A program made the position numbers and the translations under genes. Under the pieces are notes generated by a model that saw nothing but the letters and a program-made list of their open reading frames with translations, was not told the DNA's origin and searched no databases. From the NCBI GenBank assembly GCA_937981945.1, contig CALJNJ010000232.1, forward strand, positions 1 through 6,430: a stretch of DNA of 6,430 nt. Reading direction: 5' to 3'. The number at the start of each line of letters is the position of its first letter. The stretch's first letter is position 1. This DNA is from an uncultured Caulobacterales bacterium (lineage in GTDB: Bacteria > Pseudomonadota > Alphaproteobacteria > Caulobacterales > Maricaulaceae). Positions 5,782 to 6,430 of this stretch are shown piece by piece.

Positions 5782-5810
5782 AGGATTCCAAGTCCAAAGC
5801 CGTCTGTCAA
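5782..5810 (-). promoter_or_regulatory. Possible minus-strand promoter for yqeY-murI
   Basis: The minus strand carries a perfect -35 TTGACA (5810-5805), a 17-nt spacer and AATCCT (5787-5782) as a weak -10. A start near 5775 would support the ATG at 5734 as the yqeY start. The -10 overlaps GATTC (5784-5788), a GANTC site of the kind methylated by CcrM in many Alphaproteobacteria. Confidence 0.4.
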
Positions 5811-5863
5811 TGCATACAAACCTGAATTAGCAGTGTGGAAATTAACCTTTTACGTCGCTTTCT

Positions 5864-5897
5864 TCTTGCGTCTTGCGCCCGCCGTATTAATAACGGC
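5864..5897. promoter_or_regulatory. carA leader: tandem TCTTGCG pair and GCCGT/ACGGC inverted repeat
   Basis: TCTTGCG occurs twice in tandem (5864-5870, 5871-5877). Then GCCGT (5881-5885) and ACGGC (5893-5897) form an inverted repeat around the AT palindrome TATTAATA (5885-5892), followed by AAGATTTT. It could be an operator with an AT-rich core or a weak attenuator hairpin 40 nt before carA. TATTAA could equally belong to a carA -10. I cannot choose. Confidence 0.35.
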
Positions 5898-5938
5898 AAG
5901 ATTTTAAATCGCGCGCTCTTAATCAAAGGCCATATCAA

Positions 5939-6430
5939 ATGCAAGACGTAAATCTCCCCCCCACTGCAGCGCTTGTTTTAGCGACGGGGCAGGTTTTCTA
6001 TGGTCGCGGTTGCGGCGCTGAAGGCGAAGCCGTTGGTGAAGTCTGTTTCAATACAGCGATGACGGGATATCAGGAAATCCTGACTGACCCCTCCTATGCA
6101 GAGCAAATTGTCTGTTTCACCTTTCCGCATATCGGAAACACCGGCACAAACTCAGAAGATGAAGAAGCCAGCACTGACAGGGCGCAGGATGCGGCTGTCG
6201 GCGCCATATTCAAAGCGCCCGTGACGCCGCCCTCTAATTGGCGCAATGAAAACCCGCTCGGGTCCTGGATGAAAGCGCGGGGCATTATTGGTATTTCCGG
6301 AATAGATACGCGGGCACTGACATCGTTCATTCGAGAGAACGGCATGCCAAACGGTGTTATCACCCACCGCGCAGACGGACAGTTCGATATCCCCGCTTTG
6401 ACGGATAAGGCCAAATCATGGACCGGCTTG
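5939..6430 (+). CDS. carA: Carbamoyl-phosphate synthase small subunit (N-terminal part, runs off window end)
   Basis: 164 codons are present with no stop, so the gene is cut by the window edge; the full family length is about 370-400 aa. CarA is the glutaminase subunit that hydrolyses glutamine and passes ammonia to CarB to make carbamoyl phosphate for arginine and pyrimidines. The visible part is the CPSase small-chain N-terminal domain: [20 protein letters not shown] (14-33), [17 protein letters not shown] (37-53), [16 protein letters not shown] (62-77) and [11 protein letters not shown] (118-128), all close to canonical. The class I glutaminase domain with the Cys-His-Glu triad lies outside the window, so catalytic competence cannot be judged here. 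ATG 5939 has AAAGG (5925-5929) nine bases upstream; no in-frame ATG was seen upstream. A run of seven C (5956-5962) falls in codons 6-8. Divergent from yqeY. Confidence 0.97.
   Translation, partial: MQDVNLPPTAALVLATGQVFYGRGCGAEGEAVGEVCFNTAMTGYQEILTDPSYAEQIVCFTFPHIGNTGTNSEDEEASTDRAQDAAVGAIFKAPVTPPSNWRNENPLGSWMKARGIIGISGIDTRALTSFIRENGMPNGVITHRADGQFDIPALTDKAKSWTGL

Noticed and set aside
5735..5797. 21-codon N-terminal extension of yqeY from TTG 5797
   Set aside because: No SD, not family-like, and it overlaps the region downstream of the candidate promoter; ATG at 5734 has GAGGA at good spacing.
5956..5962. Run of seven C in codons 6-8 of carA as a phase-variation tract
   Set aside because: Short for slippage switching and in an essential-type biosynthetic gene; most likely ordinary Pro codons.

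Overview
The window (about half G+C) looks like chromosomal DNA of an alphaproteobacterium, most plausibly a marine stalked or budding type (Hyphomonadaceae / Maricaulales-like). The basis is the divergent carA / GatB-YqeY pair, the alphaproteobacterial form of glutamate racemase, and a Hyphomonadaceae-like OmpA protein with a Cys-containing tail. The placement is inferred from gene content and sequence style; no database was searched.

Left part (1-3596, + strand): the 3' end of a very large, extremely acidic, repeat-built surface protein (VCBS / T1SS-143 style adhesin, truncated by the window start). It is followed 14 nt later by a secreted OmpA-like peptidoglycan-binding protein with an unusual four-cysteine C-terminal module, and 17 nt after that by a 114-aa acidic protein I do not recognise. 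The tight spacing suggests one transcription unit for cell-surface adhesion or biofilm functions.

Centre (3597-3844): a non-coding stretch of 248 nt. It holds a long two-tier stem-loop (3601-3682) whose two C-rich loops carry the same heptamer, then a perfect CRP-type palindrome (TGTGA-N6-TCACA) and three more TGTGA/TCACA boxes ahead of a DedA/YqaA-type membrane protein gene (3845-4447).

Right part: murI (glutamate racemase, - strand) converges on the yqaA-like gene, and the two share the palindrome TTAA for their stop codons. Upstream of murI, and probably co-transcribed with it, is a GatB/YqeY-domain gene (- strand). It is divergent from carA (carbamoyl-phosphate synthase small subunit), which runs off the window end. 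This half is housekeeping: peptidoglycan precursor D-Glu, a tRNA-amidotransferase-like accessory protein, and arginine/pyrimidine synthesis. No tRNA, rRNA, CRISPR array, insertion sequence or transposase was seen. The most unusual items are the structured intergenic element and the adhesin-OmpA-orphan cluster.
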